DNA from: Antedon mediterranea
Taxonomy: Eukaryota; Echinodermata; Crinoidea; Comatulida; Antedonidae
Assembly (NCBI RefSeq): GCF_964355755.1
Contig: NC_092677.1
Span: 8,251,001-8,315,000 of the forward strand
Direction of reading: 5' to 3'
Length of the DNA: 64,000 nt
Both the position numbers and the translations under genes were made by a program. The first letter of the stretch is position 1, and every line of letters begins with the position of its first letter. The notes under the pieces were generated by a model. It was not told the DNA's origin. It was given only the letters and a program-made list of their open reading frames with translations, and made no database searches. Positions 37,046 to 49,150 of this stretch are shown one piece after another.

Positions 37046-38715
37046 TAGTTGTAGTAGGCCTAGTAGTAGTATAGAGGCTATGCCGAGCAATGGGATGAAT
37101 ATGACAGAGTAAAGCATAAGAAGAACGAATAAAGACAAGAGTGTAAATAATGATTATGAAAGTTGGTAATAATAAAGAAATAAAACAGGCATGTTCTCAT
37201 TTGTCTAAGTTTAGGCATATTTTCATAATATACTGTAGTTACATAATATGTAAGATGGAGCCAGTATACAGTTTAAAGCAGGTCGCTATTATGTCTAGTG
37301 TTAGACAATTTTAGAAAACTATGATATTTGAGTGCAGCTGATGTGGTTCATGTCTAAATCAGTGTTAACCAAGGCTGGACGCGTAGACTAAATTAAATCC
37401 GTGGACCAGACACTATCGATTGATTAATAGCCAGATATGAAATCGATAACAACATCAGTTAAAAGACAAATACTAGGCCTACATGTTAACTTTAATAGAA
37501 GAACTTTAAATTAGCCAGAAGATGGCCTAAATGAGAGTCTTTTCTTTTGCATTTTGTGCAACAAACATTGTACAAATTGTTGTGGAAAGAATAGTTACAT
37601 TTGCTTAAACTAAGTCAATCAGAATTCCTCTCATGCAACGTATAAGGATCATTATTTTTATTTATTTAAAAAATATAATCAAGGCTGAATTAAAACAATA
37701 TTAACAAACATAAAAATACCAATAAGAAATATCGTAAGAATTCAAATATCAAAAATATATTTAGGCCTATACAATGTCAAAAAGTCAAAATAGCAAAAAT
37801 ACACGCGAAGAGAACAGGGAATCATCTCATCAAAGTTTTGCGGGATTATTGACATCGTTCATCAGTGCGAGTTTTCTAGAATCATACCGTGATAGTACGA
37901 GAAATAACAGGGAACCATTTTGTAAATGTATTAGAACACGCATCGTGTGAATTTAATGGTCCCTCTTAACTCAAATTTTGACAAATTGGTCTCTGCAATC
38001 AACATAAGCCAATTAAAATCAAGATGTCTTCTCTGACATTTTTACCTCATTGTTCCCCAGAAAAATAATTTGTTAAATGTTTTAGGCAATCTTAATGTCA
38101 CATAATTATTTATTATGCCTACATTTATACCAAAAAAAATAGAAAGATCATTGCCTGGGTTTTTTAATTTTGCTGTTTATTTTAGCTTTTAAAAGCGAAA
38201 TCATAATTGTTTTTTGTTTAAAGTAAACATTTGACTATATAATTTATTTATATATATTTTCATGTTTTTGGACAGGTTATCTTTAAAAGATATGCCTGTT
38301 AAAATAGAAAATTTGCCGTAGAGATCATCAGTGATCAAGTTTACTTTTGAGACGTTTTGGTATTTCGTTTAAATAAAATACATTTTAGAAGGATATGTAT
38401 GGTTTAAAAATGATATGCTCTTTATCTGTTGTGCATCGTTATGATAAAGGTCCTCCGTTTTTCTTCGACCAAAGTTATATAATATTAAGTATGGAGTTAA
38501 GTACAGTACTATGGCCGAAATGTGAAGTGCGACCCCAACCCTCTGAATGCATTGTGAGAAAAAAAACAGTGATCGTCATTGTTTTGCGAATTATTGCGAG
38601 CTGCAGTTCGTAAGGAAATACATGAATACAATCTGTCTTCAAGGATGAGTTTTTATTTTAACAGGCAAAATCTATTAATAAGGTAACCGATTTTAGGAAT
38701 TACTTGCTCATTACC
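37046..38715. other. Protease 3' UTR, intergenic DNA and SOCS 5' region
   Basis: AATAAA at 37128-37133 fits the protease transcript end. An acceptor-like TTTTATTTTAACAG (38651-38664) upstream of the SOCS ATG suggests a non-coding 5' exon somewhere upstream. No other gene or repeat is recognised. Confidence 0.4.
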
Positions 38716-39990
38716 ATGAAGAAATTTTCTAAATCTGTTTATTCTAGAAGTAAATCTCGGGGAGACGAGTTTACCCAGCACCACCAGCCTTGTCTTCGTG
38801 ATGGTGGAGGTACCGGTGGTGGAGGTGAAAATGGCTTTCGTGTCCGACCTCGATCGAATTCTTTTTCTTCTTTACCAACGTTTGATATAAAGACGAATAA
38901 CCGTTTAGATGTAGTTTTACAAAACACTAATTCTAAACAAAAACCGTTACAGTCGTTTAAACGTAAGCTTACTGGTAAACTATTTAAAATGCGTCATAAG
39001 AACTATCAAGAATCGCCAAGTATTGGTGAGCCATACCAACCCGGAAGTACCGGAAAGGATCGGATTTCTAACGAAACAAGTTCTAGAAATGAACTTTGTG
39101 ATAAGCACAGCGATAAGTTTATAGAACGCCAAACACAACTTGGCCGTCTGTCAAAATCAGATGATGCCTTAGATTACTGTGAAGTCAAAGATGAAGTCAA
39201 ATTACCTGAAAACTGTTACGTTGTTAAAGATGAAAATTGTACAACTGATGATGGAAAAGTACCTCCCCCTGTGCCACCAAGAGCACCGAAAATGGAAGGT
39301 GTTTCAGGTAATGAACATGTAGAAACCGCACAAGAAGCACCAAGACCTCCAGCCAGACCAAAAAATAGGTCAATGGGGCGTCTACCAGGTCATTTAGAAA
39401 GATCCTTTGCATCAGTATCTTTAGATGGCAGCAATAGTAATCGTGCAACAGTGTATGAAATTCCAGAGGACCGGAATAGCATGCAAAGTACGCAAGTTTC
39501 TCTAGGTATTGGAGCGCAACTTATGAAACTGCCTCGGCAACCGTGGTACTGGGGACCTTTACGTCAACACGAAGCAGAGGAGAAATTGAAAAATTTACAA
39601 GATGGCATGTTTCTTGTCCGTGATAGCTCAGATGATCGCTACCTGTTGAGTCTTAGTTTTAATTCTAACGGACGAACTCTCCACACACGTATTGAGTACC
39701 GCAACGGACTTTTTAGTTTGAACGATTCAGAAGGCTACCCTTCAATAATAACATTAATAGAAAATGCAGTTCATGAATCAAAACATGGAGTGTTTGGATA
39801 CATGCGTGATTACAATGGTGTTCAGTCCTTTCCAGCTAAACTAACTGACTGGGTATCGCGGTTTAAAGAGGTTCGCTCGCTACAGTATTTGTGTCGGTTT
39901 GTTATCCGAGAAAAGTATGCACGTCATGTCATTCCGCAATTACCTATACCGTCGACAATCAAACATTACGTATTGGAAAATCAGTATTGA
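38716..39990 (+). CDS. SOCS6: Suppressor of cytokine signalling, SOCS6/7 type
   Basis: SOCS6/7 proteins bind phosphotyrosine sites on receptors or adaptors through SH2 and recruit an Elongin B/C-Cullin5 ubiquitin ligase through the SOCS box. The CDS is one exon, 424 aa, as in vertebrate SOCS6. The SH2 domain (about 277-375) has WYWGPL, FLVRDSSDDRYLLSL with the phosphate-binding Arg302, and LHTRIEY. The SOCS box (386-424) has VRSLQYLCRFVI and a final Tyr (LENQY). The N-terminal half is basic and low-complexity, with two SH3-ligand-like proline clusters (PPPVPPRAPK and PRPPARPK), which also recall SOCS7. The start is the first ATG, giving MKKFSKSVYSRSKSRG, similar to the MKK opening of SOCS6; an upstream in-frame TTG at 38704 is not a start. 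The SOCS6 versus SOCS7 label is uncertain. Confidence 0.93.
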   Translation: MKKFSKSVYSRSKSRGDEFTQHHQPCLRDGGGTGGGGENGFRVRPRSNSFSSLPTFDIKTNNRLDVVLQNTNSKQKPLQSFKRKLTGKLFKMRHKNYQESPSIGEPYQPGSTGKDRISNETSSRNELCDKHSDKFIERQTQLGRLSKSDDALDYCEVKDEVKLPENCYVVKDENCTTDDGKVPPPVPPRAPKMEGVSGNEHVETAQEAPRPPARPKNRSMGRLPGHLERSFASVSLDGSNSNRATVYEIPEDRNSMQSTQVSLGIGAQLMKLPRQPWYWGPLRQHEAEEKLKNLQDGMFLVRDSSDDRYLLSLSFNSNGRTLHTRIEYRNGLFSLNDSEGYPSIITLIENAVHESKHGVFGYMRDYNGVQSFPAKLTDWVSRFKEVRSLQYLCRFVIREKYARHVIPQLPIPSTIKHYVLENQY

Positions 39991-40279
39991 AAATTCTACT
40001 AAACAAGACAATTCTGGATTATTGATTGAACTAATTTTTCATGGTGTTAACCCTTTGAATAAATTCTAGTTTTTGATATTCACTCTTTTTAGTTCCATTC
40101 AAACTTTCAAAATGAAGGTTTACTCATTTTATGCAATTTTTTAGAATGCACTATTTTATACTGTGTTTTAAATTCTTGAATGTCTAAAATAGCTAAAATT
40201 GGAATATTTTTATGCAAAATGATCCAACCAAAAATGTGTATAAGTACTCTGATACAGTACCTGGTTAGTGTACAGCAAC

Positions 40280-40500
40280 ACTGTAACTACAGCAGAACCC
40301 TCTTTCAGTAAAACACCTGAAACGTACGAGGGGAATATATTTAACACTACTGTACAACTTTTACTTTAACACCCCTATTAAGGGATACTCTTCTGTGAAG
40401 TGAATGAGGAAATTATGTTGTTTTAATACTATGCCAACTCATATTCCTCGGACATCCCTTTGGGGACACTTTGTTGGTTCTGAAAGAGGTTCTACTTCAT
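40280..40500. repeat. MITE-like repeat, AGAACCCTCTTTCAG ... GAAAGAGGTTCT
   Basis: AGAACCCTCTTTCAG near 40290 and CTGAAAGAGGTTCT near 40480-40494 are inverted ends. The interior has CACCCCTATTAAGGGATACTC and CATCCCTTTGGGGACACTTT. Same family as 18430 and 42185. Confidence 0.6.
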
Positions 40501-40536
40501 ACCACAGTGCATGCTGCAGATTTTTAATTGCTTACT

Positions 40537-40576
40537 GACTATGGGACCCATGACTATGGGACCCATGACTATGACA
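40537..40576 (+). repeat. 15-bp tandem repeat, GACTATGGGACCCAT x2.6
   Basis: Two perfect copies and a partial third (GACTATGAC) lie in tandem in the SOCS 3' region. Confidence 0.85.
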
Positions 40577-41464
40577 TGAAAATGTCACTTCCTACTTTTT
40601 TATTACTGTTTGTACAAAATTTGTAATTTTAAAATAAATTCATTAACGTAGACCTAATGCCAAATCACTGTAAGTAATTATAACTGGTTTTATTATTACT
40701 CGCTGATTGTATATGTTGTACATTCCAATGAAAAAAACATTTTTTCACAAGTGCCAAATTGTAAATACAAATTATCATTGAATAATTAATATTGATTGTT
40801 AAATTTATCTAAAAAAAAAATAATAATTTTCTTAGTACAATACTGTATTTGTGTACTTATGGTATTAATATCTATAATTGGAATACTTTTATATAAAAAT
40901 AGTGTTAATTAAGAGGAAAATTTATTTGAACATTTTTTTTTAAACGACAAGGATCTATTACCGTATATGAGTATAATCTCACCCTCTAATTTTAGACCAA
41001 ATTTGGAGATAATTTTAAGATTTTGATGAATACATTATTTAATTAATAATTAAGTGTAATCCTACCAAACCTGGGATTATACTCGATCATACAGTAATTG
41101 AAACTTGTCGACAGCTTGTCCCTGGGCTGGCCCGCAATATTTGGTAGTGGAATAGAAATGCCCTATTTAAATACATTTTGTTTTTTTAATTACTTACACA
41201 GGATGTATAGATATGCTTACTGTAGTTAAAATAAATATCAAGTATGATTAAAGATTACACAAGAAACGTGATTATTGTATTATTCATTTTCGGGCAAAAT
41301 AAAACAAAATTTGTTAGTTTTGCGTCTAAGATGAACACACATACATTACTATTTTAGCTAATTATCATAGAATGATTTATTAACAGTCCACCGGTCGACA
41401 TTTCGGACTTCAGTACGTTTGGCAATCGCATGATTTGTCTGAATATGACCATTAAAAAAAAAAT

Positions 41465-41625
41465 ACAGTCAACTCTCCCAATAACATTGGTATTACTATG
41501 AAATTCTAGTATTTGGAATGTGTTTTTAATGGTAACGTGGAAATTAGGACTTTGGTCCTCAAGAAAATGTATTGGAGAGTTTGTTTTCAGAGAGTCTGGT
41601 AATCATATTGGGAATTTGAACAATT
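41465..41625. repeat. CAGTCAACTCTCCCAA MITE copy, one end decayed
   Basis: The left end CAGTCAACTCTCCCAATAAC is intact. The interior GGAATGTGTTTTTAATGG and GGACTTTGGTCCTCAAG matches the reverse complement of 23964-24114. The right end is mutated (CATATTGGGAATTTG). Confidence 0.65.
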
Positions 41626-42184
41626 TTGTCTATTTGGCGTAAAAAATAAAATACTGTACTAATTGTAGTTTTTCAAAATGTTTGAAATTCTAGTTTAAAA
41701 GCCAGTTTATTTTTGTGCAACATTGCATTTGTTTAATCCAATGAACATAGACATCACTATAAACACACAAGTTCATTGTCGGTATATTGCTGTTGGTGGT
41801 TCCACAGGTTGGATATGACATCATCATACTTTACAGTACAGATGTTTCTTTGTATAGTTACTAGCCTCATCCTGTTTGGATTCCTTTTGATACAACGCCC
41901 ACACAATTGCATGTTCCTGGTGTGATTGGTAATCTCCCTGATGCTTTACAAATTAATGAAACAGTAAACCTAAAACGCCCGAAACTGTCGCAATTGGAAT
42001 GAACCAAAACAGTGTTTTGTTGTTTTTCTATTTAAAGTGGCAGTTATTTTTATTTTTTTCTGATAAGCAAGTTTTACATGAAGAACCATAAAGAGGGCCA
42101 TAGTTATTTACATTTATTTTTGGATGGATTTTTTTGTTAATATGTAGACTCCATTGAATGTCAAACCAAAAAAAACATTTAAAG

Positions 42185-42400
42185 AACTGTCCCTGGGCCT
42201 TACTCCTCCTTTCAAGACACCCTTATTCAGGGAACACCAAAAGGGGAAATTTTACCATCAAAGAAATACTGCAAGTGTCACAATGTAATGAAGTATAATG
42301 CTATGATTTGACCAACCCCTACACAAAGGACACTCCTAATTAAGGGGGAAACTTTGCTGGGTCTGAAAGTGTCCCCTTAATAGGAGTTCTACGCTATTGT
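42185..42400. repeat. MITE-like repeat, TTACTCCTCC ... GTCCCCTTAATAGGAG
   Basis: CACCCTTATTCAGGGAACACC, CTCCTAATTAAGGGGGAAAC and GGTCTGAAAGTGTCCCC then TTAATAGGAGTTCTAC define this copy of the family found near 18430 and 40280. Confidence 0.6.
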
Positions 42401-42854
42401 TATGTAACAATAACAACAAAACTACTATTACAGAGAGTCTTATGACCAATGAGACATAATTGCACAATCATAATCTGAATGATCGCTAATATTACATAAT
42501 ATATTAATATAATAATAATAATGAGTCATATTTTGTTAAAGATTTCGATATTTTTAGATAACAGTCTTCTATAGAACATTAATGAAAGATTGTATTTGAT
42601 TTGAAATATTGCTCATTTAAAATACACAACAAATCCTAAAATTACTTAATTGAAAATTTAAAATTAAATGTCATTATTTGTGTACATTAAGCAAATTTTA
42701 CTGATTTAATGTGAATTTATAGATAGTTTAATTATAAAATTATTAAAAATTTGATCAGCATGAACGATACAGTACATTCCTAAACTTAAGTTTCCAAATA
42801 ATTTAGTATTTTGTTACATGTCTCAGATCAGATAGTATGCCTAACCTAAAATGA

Positions 42855-43256
42855 TGTAATGTAAAACTACTAATGGAAATTACAAATAAGGTTCAAAGTG
42901 TTTAAAATAATGGCCAAATTACTCACACAGCTCACAATACATTATAATCAGATAGTATTACCTAAAGCCTAAAGGGATCTAATGTAATGCTCTGTCTACA
43001 CTATCAAACTTTGTGACAAAAAAATGTGATGTGCCCTTATATGGACATGATGAAGTCATATAACTACCATATTTGGCGATATCACTACCATATTTGGGCA
43101 CATTACACTTTTTTTTTTGGTCAAACTAGTTAGCTTAAGACTACTAATGGAAATTAAGAATACGGTTCAATGTGTTTAAAATAATGGCCAAATTACTCGT
43201 ACAGCTCACAATACATTATAAATCAGATAGTATTACCTAAAGTGATGTAATGTACA
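42855..43256. repeat. Tandemly duplicated ~130-bp segment split by a MITE
   Basis: CTACTAATGGAAATTA through CAGATAGTATTACCTAAAG occurs at about 42868-42988 and 43139-43245 in the same orientation (ATAATGGCCAAATTACTC in both). The element at 42989-43134 lies exactly between the copies. A third CAGATAGTAT...GATGTAATGTA fragment stands at 42829-42865. Confidence 0.75.
42989..43134. mobile_element. GCTCTGTCTACAC MITE copy 1 (TTAA-type)
   Basis: GCTCTGTCTACACTATCAAAC, GATGTGCCCTTATATGGACA, two ACTACCATATTTGG units and GGTCAAACTAGTTAGC match 55485-55633. TTAA follows on the right; the left flank is TAAT. Confidence 0.7.
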
Positions 43257-43479
43257 ATAAAGAGTATACTAATGGTATACATAGAAATTACATGTATTTA
43301 CTTCAGCTCTCCATACATGCATACATTTTGGTCATTGCTATTTTTAAATTTGTAATACACTGCTTTATATAGTTAAAAGCACTGCAATTGTACTGATATA
43401 CTTAGAACATTGTTATTGTATAGAGTCATGGAAATTCACAATGTTATAAATAATTTGTTACTGTATACAATTATTGATA

Positions 43480-43507
43480 GTTCTTGTTGTGTAACCACAA
43501 CAAGAAC
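43480..43507. repeat. 12-bp perfect hairpin
   Basis: GTTCTTGTTGTG and CACAACAAGAAC are separated by a 4-nt loop (TAAC) and followed by CTTTTTTT-like sequence. A rho-independent terminator has no meaning in this genome. It is probably a repeat tip. Confidence 0.7.
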
Positions 43508-45256
43508 CTTTTTTAAAGGTTGATTAAAACTCAATTATTATTACAGTTAACAAAGGTGTTTTTTTATTGTGTATACTTGTGTCTATTAACCGTTTTGTGC
43601 ATCGTAGGAACTGTCGAATTATTCCTACAAAATAAAATATATCTTCACATTTTCAGTGTTTATTCTCACTTTAATCTGAAAAGTATGAGCAGCTATTCAG
43701 GCCAAAGAAAAGTAACACATAAAGCTACAACCAAGTTAATATTTATTAACCTTTAATATCTTTCTCTCCATAGGTGTGGGAAGAAGGTGAGGGAAGATTT
43801 TACACCACAAAACTAAATTTTGGTTATATATTTTAATATTTTTCTGCTCAACGTAGAAAACAAACAAACACTTTTTTAATTCTCTAAAACAAAACATTCT
43901 AACAAAAAATATCTTTCCTAAATAACTGATTTCACAATTACTGTATTACAGCCATGAAATTTCAAAGTAAGAAAAATACTTGAAAACATTTTAAATAGCT
44001 ATAGGGAAATGCTGTTAGAATTTATATTGGTCAAAAATGAAGGCCTCCAGGAAACAAGATAGAATACTATTAATAATTTGAACAAGGAAGTGTATAGAGA
44101 AAACTGCTTGATTGTGTTTCAACAAACATATACAATTTAAAGAATGGTTGAATGCAAATATACTGTAAAGTTTTGAAAAGCAGTTCATATGTTGATAATT
44201 CACATGCGTTTTCAACCTTTTGATAGACATTATTAAAAGAACTAGAGTGTGAACTCGGAGGGAATCTGAAGGGTAGCGCTTGGGTGCATGCTTCCCCTTT
44301 TAACGGCTAAATTGAAATATTGAATTCCTTCTTGATATCATTTTTAAACTTTTATATATTGTATGTACTGCATCTTATATCTGAGAAAATAATGAATACT
44401 ATATTGAGAACACATTTATTGCCAAATAAAAAATCAGTTTGATCCAGTTATAGTATTATTTTATTCAATAAACAATTCAATGCATATTATTACATACTGT
44501 TGCTAATGAGTATTAGTTTCTCAAATTTAGCTGCAGTGGCTGCATTTACGCAAATGGAAACGCACCTACTGAACTGAAAAAATCCATGTCAAATGGCATA
44601 CAGCATATGGCTCAGCCACCTGCATGTAAAATTCTGTTTGTATATTTCACAAAATATGACTTTTCTTTTTTAGCTTCACTCCATAAGTCTCTAAAGCACG
44701 ATGTTGTATGTATTGGATGTGTATGAAAACAAAAAATTGACCCCATGGTCTATTTAACTTACCACTTATAAAAAATATTTATTTTATTTTAAGTAAAAAT
44801 GGATAACTCTATCTGTACTCCATTTTTGCAAACACCCAGGTGGTCCCTGGGCAACAGGTCTTTCCACAATTCTGTTAAGGATCACAGGAAATAATGAAGA
44901 AGAAATGTTTTCCTGAAAGCTATTTTGCTGTTGTGAAAGTAAAAGTTTGTGAGCTATGCACTGGTCTTAAATCAACTGGTCATAAACTTCGTCTTATTAA
45001 CAATAAAACATGAAAATCAGTATATAAACCTATTTACAAATATGGTATGGAATAGGGTTATGGCAAAATGAATTGTGGATGGTGCCGTGCCGATGTATAA
45101 TAAGTGTATAATTTTGTCTAAAACAAGTACTCGTGCTCAGTGGGCGAGACGAGGATACACATTTTAAAGCGTCAAATTAACTCATACAATGATAAAGACT
45201 GTGGCTATAAATTGTATAACTCTGCAATACACTTTCTACAAGCCTACTTGATATTT

Positions 45257-45700
45257 TATGTCAAGCCACCAGAAAAGTTTTATTTTTTCGGTGATTCTTG
45301 TGTATATATACAGGACAACATGTTTTCCAAAAAATTAAGCAGATTCACCAATGATCGGAAAAATGAGAAGACATTAGACTACTATTCTTAAACACAGCAA
45401 ATCAATATCCAATATCACAGAATATGGTAGCATATATTTCAGTGTTTTTGCGTATAAACTCCACTATTTTGGTAACAGTCATCGATTGGTGTTATTCAAT
45501 CCCATCATGTTTCTTCCCTATTGAAAAAAATAAATAAAACAATAAAAAAATAGCATCACAAAGTAAATTGCAATTAGTCAACCATAGAGATAATTATTAT
45601 AATAGTATAAATAATGAATGTTTATGAGTGGAATGGTACAAATAATGACATGAGGTGAATGATAAAAGATTATATTTTAATGTCAAGCCACCAGAAAATG
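45257..45700. repeat. ATGTCAAGCCACCAGAAAA, two copies
   Basis: A 19-bp direct repeat occurs near 45257 and 45680 with little similarity outside it. Relic of an unknown repeat. Confidence 0.5.
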
Positions 45701-47701
45701 TGGCTGAGTTGAATTTTAAACTCTCGTCATTCACCGAATGTAAAATAATTTCCATACTCAAAATAATTTTAATTTTTGTTTAAAAGTATTATTTGATTGT
45801 TAAATAGTGCGTACTTTTGCACACCATGTGATCCACAATCGTCCAATCAGGTGTATAATATATAATACTATACACTATAATATCTCTGCGGTCAAAACAA
45901 GAGAACAGAAAGAAAAGGCCAATTTATCATTAGAGAATGATAGTACCTGTATTCACTAAAGCTCTCCATTGTGTTTCAGAAAAATGAATTAGGAATTAGT
46001 CAGAAAGGAACCAAGCCCTCTGAATATGATTCATTTGTCCAATAACGACTTATTTAGTATTGTAAATAGTCTGAAGGCAAATGCACTGTCTTCTCTCTTA
46101 ATAATAGAACAATTTTTTAAACATATTTCCAAGTTTTAATTTCAGGAAGGATCCTTTACATTTTATCTTGTTTTTTTTGTTTTGCTTCTGTTCGACAATA
46201 AATCAGTATACATAAAGATAATAATTATTATATTGTAAGTCTTGTATCTGCCACTCCTACATTCATGTGTACTACCAGGCCTACTATTAACTGTTACTAG
46301 GCCTAATTATGTTCTGCTTGATATGATCAATTACCTTTAGATTCAGAAAAATCAACGACTTGGAAAAATTTACTCTAGAATATTGAGGAAGTGTGTATGA
46401 AAAAATCCTATGGAATTTTGTTAAAAAATAACAAGTCAACATGAATCATTAACCATTACAACTAGTTGTATTATTGTAGATATTTTAAAAGGAAAGGTTG
46501 GTATTACAATTATACCACATTTGCACACAAAGTTGCAGTACAGTTGCATTTATTTGTAATTTCCTTAAAAAAGGAAGTAACCTATAATAATATTATCAAT
46601 ACTTTTTTATTATTATGTTTTATTGCCACTATAGTACCACCACAAACCTTATACTTTACAAATGTTTCTTTCCCATACAAACATTTAAACACATTGGAAC
46701 ACAACACTATAATTTACCTACTGTATTGTGGTAGTATTTAGTATGTTCCAGTTGATACGCAGCGGTCGGCGATTTCGTTCTATTAAGCCCAATAAGGCAC
46801 GATTTACAAATAGTTTCTTTCCAGGAGCTATTAGACCCTTAAACATCATGTAGACACTTTTTGTAATGTTTTTGTTTTGAGTTCGTGCTGTGTCCATTGG
46901 ATATTGTGCTCCGCCAACAGAGCAAACAGAATTTCTATGTTTTTTCTTAAAACAAAAAACAAGAAATGATACTTGACTTGACTTTAAATTAGAACTTAGA
47001 GTTCCACGGTAGAAAGTTTTTGTCTATCTTATGAAACCACAACATTTTGCCCTAGTCTAGGCCCTAGATGGCCATCCAGGTCTATATTCGTAAAAGAAAA
47101 ACATTTTGGCCTACATGGCGTTTCATACTTATGTGTATAGTTTTTGTTCACACACCTAACCACAACATTTTTAATGTAACAGTTTTGATTATTGTTCTTT
47201 CTTCATTAAATGGTGCTTTTTTATTGATATTTAATTTAATAATTTAAGAAATTTGTAGTGTTCTTATGCATCAGTCAGATTTGTTGGTGACTGGTTTGTT
47301 CGATCGGATGCAAATATCAACAACATTAAATTGATTTTAGCTGAATTGTCAGTTTGTACTACTGGACTATAATATGCAAAACAATACATTATTAAAAATT
47401 GAAAGAAATGCAGACCTTGTAATCTTGTTGAAACTCAAAACAAAACAAGGAAGCCATTATTTCAATATGCAGTTTCCATTTTGAAATACTCTAGTTTTGA
47501 TCTAAAAGTACCTCATGTTTGCTTTATAACAATAGTTTCATTTTATAACTCAGCTGATACTAAGACATTGTTTCATTGTTACACTGTATGTTGTTTGCAA
47601 AAAAATAGAATATATTAACCAAACTAACTAACACAACCAGTTGTGTTTACAATGTGCATAATTGATTTCATTTACCAATATATTATATACAAATGTATCT
47701 A

Positions 47702-47785
47702 TTGCAGTTACTGCAGTAACTGCATTTTGTTTACTCAGTAAACTAGCTTGTTCTGGGATTCTGAAATTGAAAACATTTACCAGAT
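47702..47785. repeat. TGCAGTTACTGCAGTAACTGCA palindromic repeat
   Basis: Overlapping palindromes TGCAGTTACTGCA and GTTACTGCAGTAAC lead into TTTTGTTTAC and, 30 bp on, ATTCTGAAATTGAAAA. The same two words occur together (in opposite order) at 1440-1512, and TACTGCAGTTAGTGCAGTAA occurs at 54235. Confidence 0.5.
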
Positions 47786-49150
47786 TGTATATTTCATTGC
47801 CATCAATAAGTAAATTAAACGTTTAAACCGATTTATCTGCTTCTCAATATTTTAGGTTGTATATCCTGTAATAAACACAAACAGGCATATCCAAGGGTAT
47901 AGTCCCAGTATATTCATATATGTAGGCTTCTCTTTAGTCAATTCAGATGCTTACAATCATTTTTTTCCTGAACAAGGGTTTCCCCGGGTATATTCCTATC
48001 CCCTAAAGTCAGGCCAATTTTGGCATCACTTGGTTTTAGCGTAAATTGTGTAAGTTCCATATATTGCAAAATGTGTTATTGAATTATCAAAAAGAAAAGT
48101 ACTGTCTTATGAAACTTGAGTTCAATGAAACAATTTACCCAAATCAAAAGTGCATTAGTCAAACATCAAAATGTACCTACAAAATCAGAACTTTTGATAA
48201 TGCCTGTCTACACGTCGACTGTTTACAAAACTGTAAATTACCGGATATCGCACATCTTATCACAGTTTAGTATACAATTGTCTGAAACTAAACTCAAGGT
48301 CTATTGTATGATCAAAGGTCTGTTTGATAATGTACTATAAATGTTATTAAACAACTCACACTAGACTGTAAACATTATCAAACAATGGGGAACATTTATA
48401 TAGGACTGGTTATACTGTAGTATCATCCTGGTTAACACCATGGCTTGGTGTTGAACTTGAAAATAAAAACAGATTGACATAAATTGGAACTAATATTCAC
48501 AATTTCCTAGAAAAGGGAAACACATTTTTAAAATGTAGTGACAATGTTGTTTGTTTATGTTTTTAGATGCAAATATTATATCAAACATGTGCAAATATTG
48601 ACTGGTCATAAGGGGAATATAGGGCAGTCAATATTTGTGTACTGTACATGTCTTATACTTGGATTATAAGTAGACTTATTTTCGCTGTCACTTTCATCTA
48701 GTATTAATTACCAGTCTTTGTTCATTAACTCAGTGAGTTACCTACAGTACATCAGCCATGTTTGTTCACTCAATCATATGCACAGTCAAAAGGCAAATAT
48801 TTCTTTTTTTCATATTGTTTTTTAGGCCATGTTTCCAAAACATCATTCAGATAATTTATAAGAAAGTTAAATGCACATGATCAGACATTACCAAATAATC
48901 AAGAGCTCAAATGTGATCTCATAGTAGTAATGTATCGCAATAGGTTTAGAAAATTACACATAGCAATAGGGAACTTACTATTATTGTGGGAAAAATCAAT
49001 TACAGTATTTGATAATTTCTAATCCACCCCAACTCCCCCACCCACCCCCCGAGAATCTAAACTGTCAATCATTTTACATCGCATAAATTACGCTACTATA
49101 GAAATCTACTTTTGACCGATCAGAAGCCTGTAGTATATATATGTAATATT

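Larger units (their letters stand above)
39991..49150. other. About 9 kb without a recognisable gene
   Basis: After the SOCS 3' UTR (candidate AATAAA near 40058 and 40634) I find only AT-rich DNA with MITE-like repeats, local duplications and short hairpins, listed separately. The open frames here (such as 43520-43756, 45140-45391 and 46466-46741) have no family resemblance and no splice context. The COQ9 3' UTR must lie in the last part. Confidence 0.5.

Noticed and set aside
38704-38715. Upstream start (TTG) giving four more residues in the SOCS gene
   Set aside because: TTG is not a normal start in animals. The first ATG at 38716 gives the MKK opening seen in SOCS6.
43480-43507. Rho-independent terminator (hairpin followed by T-rich DNA)
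   Set aside because: The window is eukaryotic nuclear DNA, and this terminator type does not apply.
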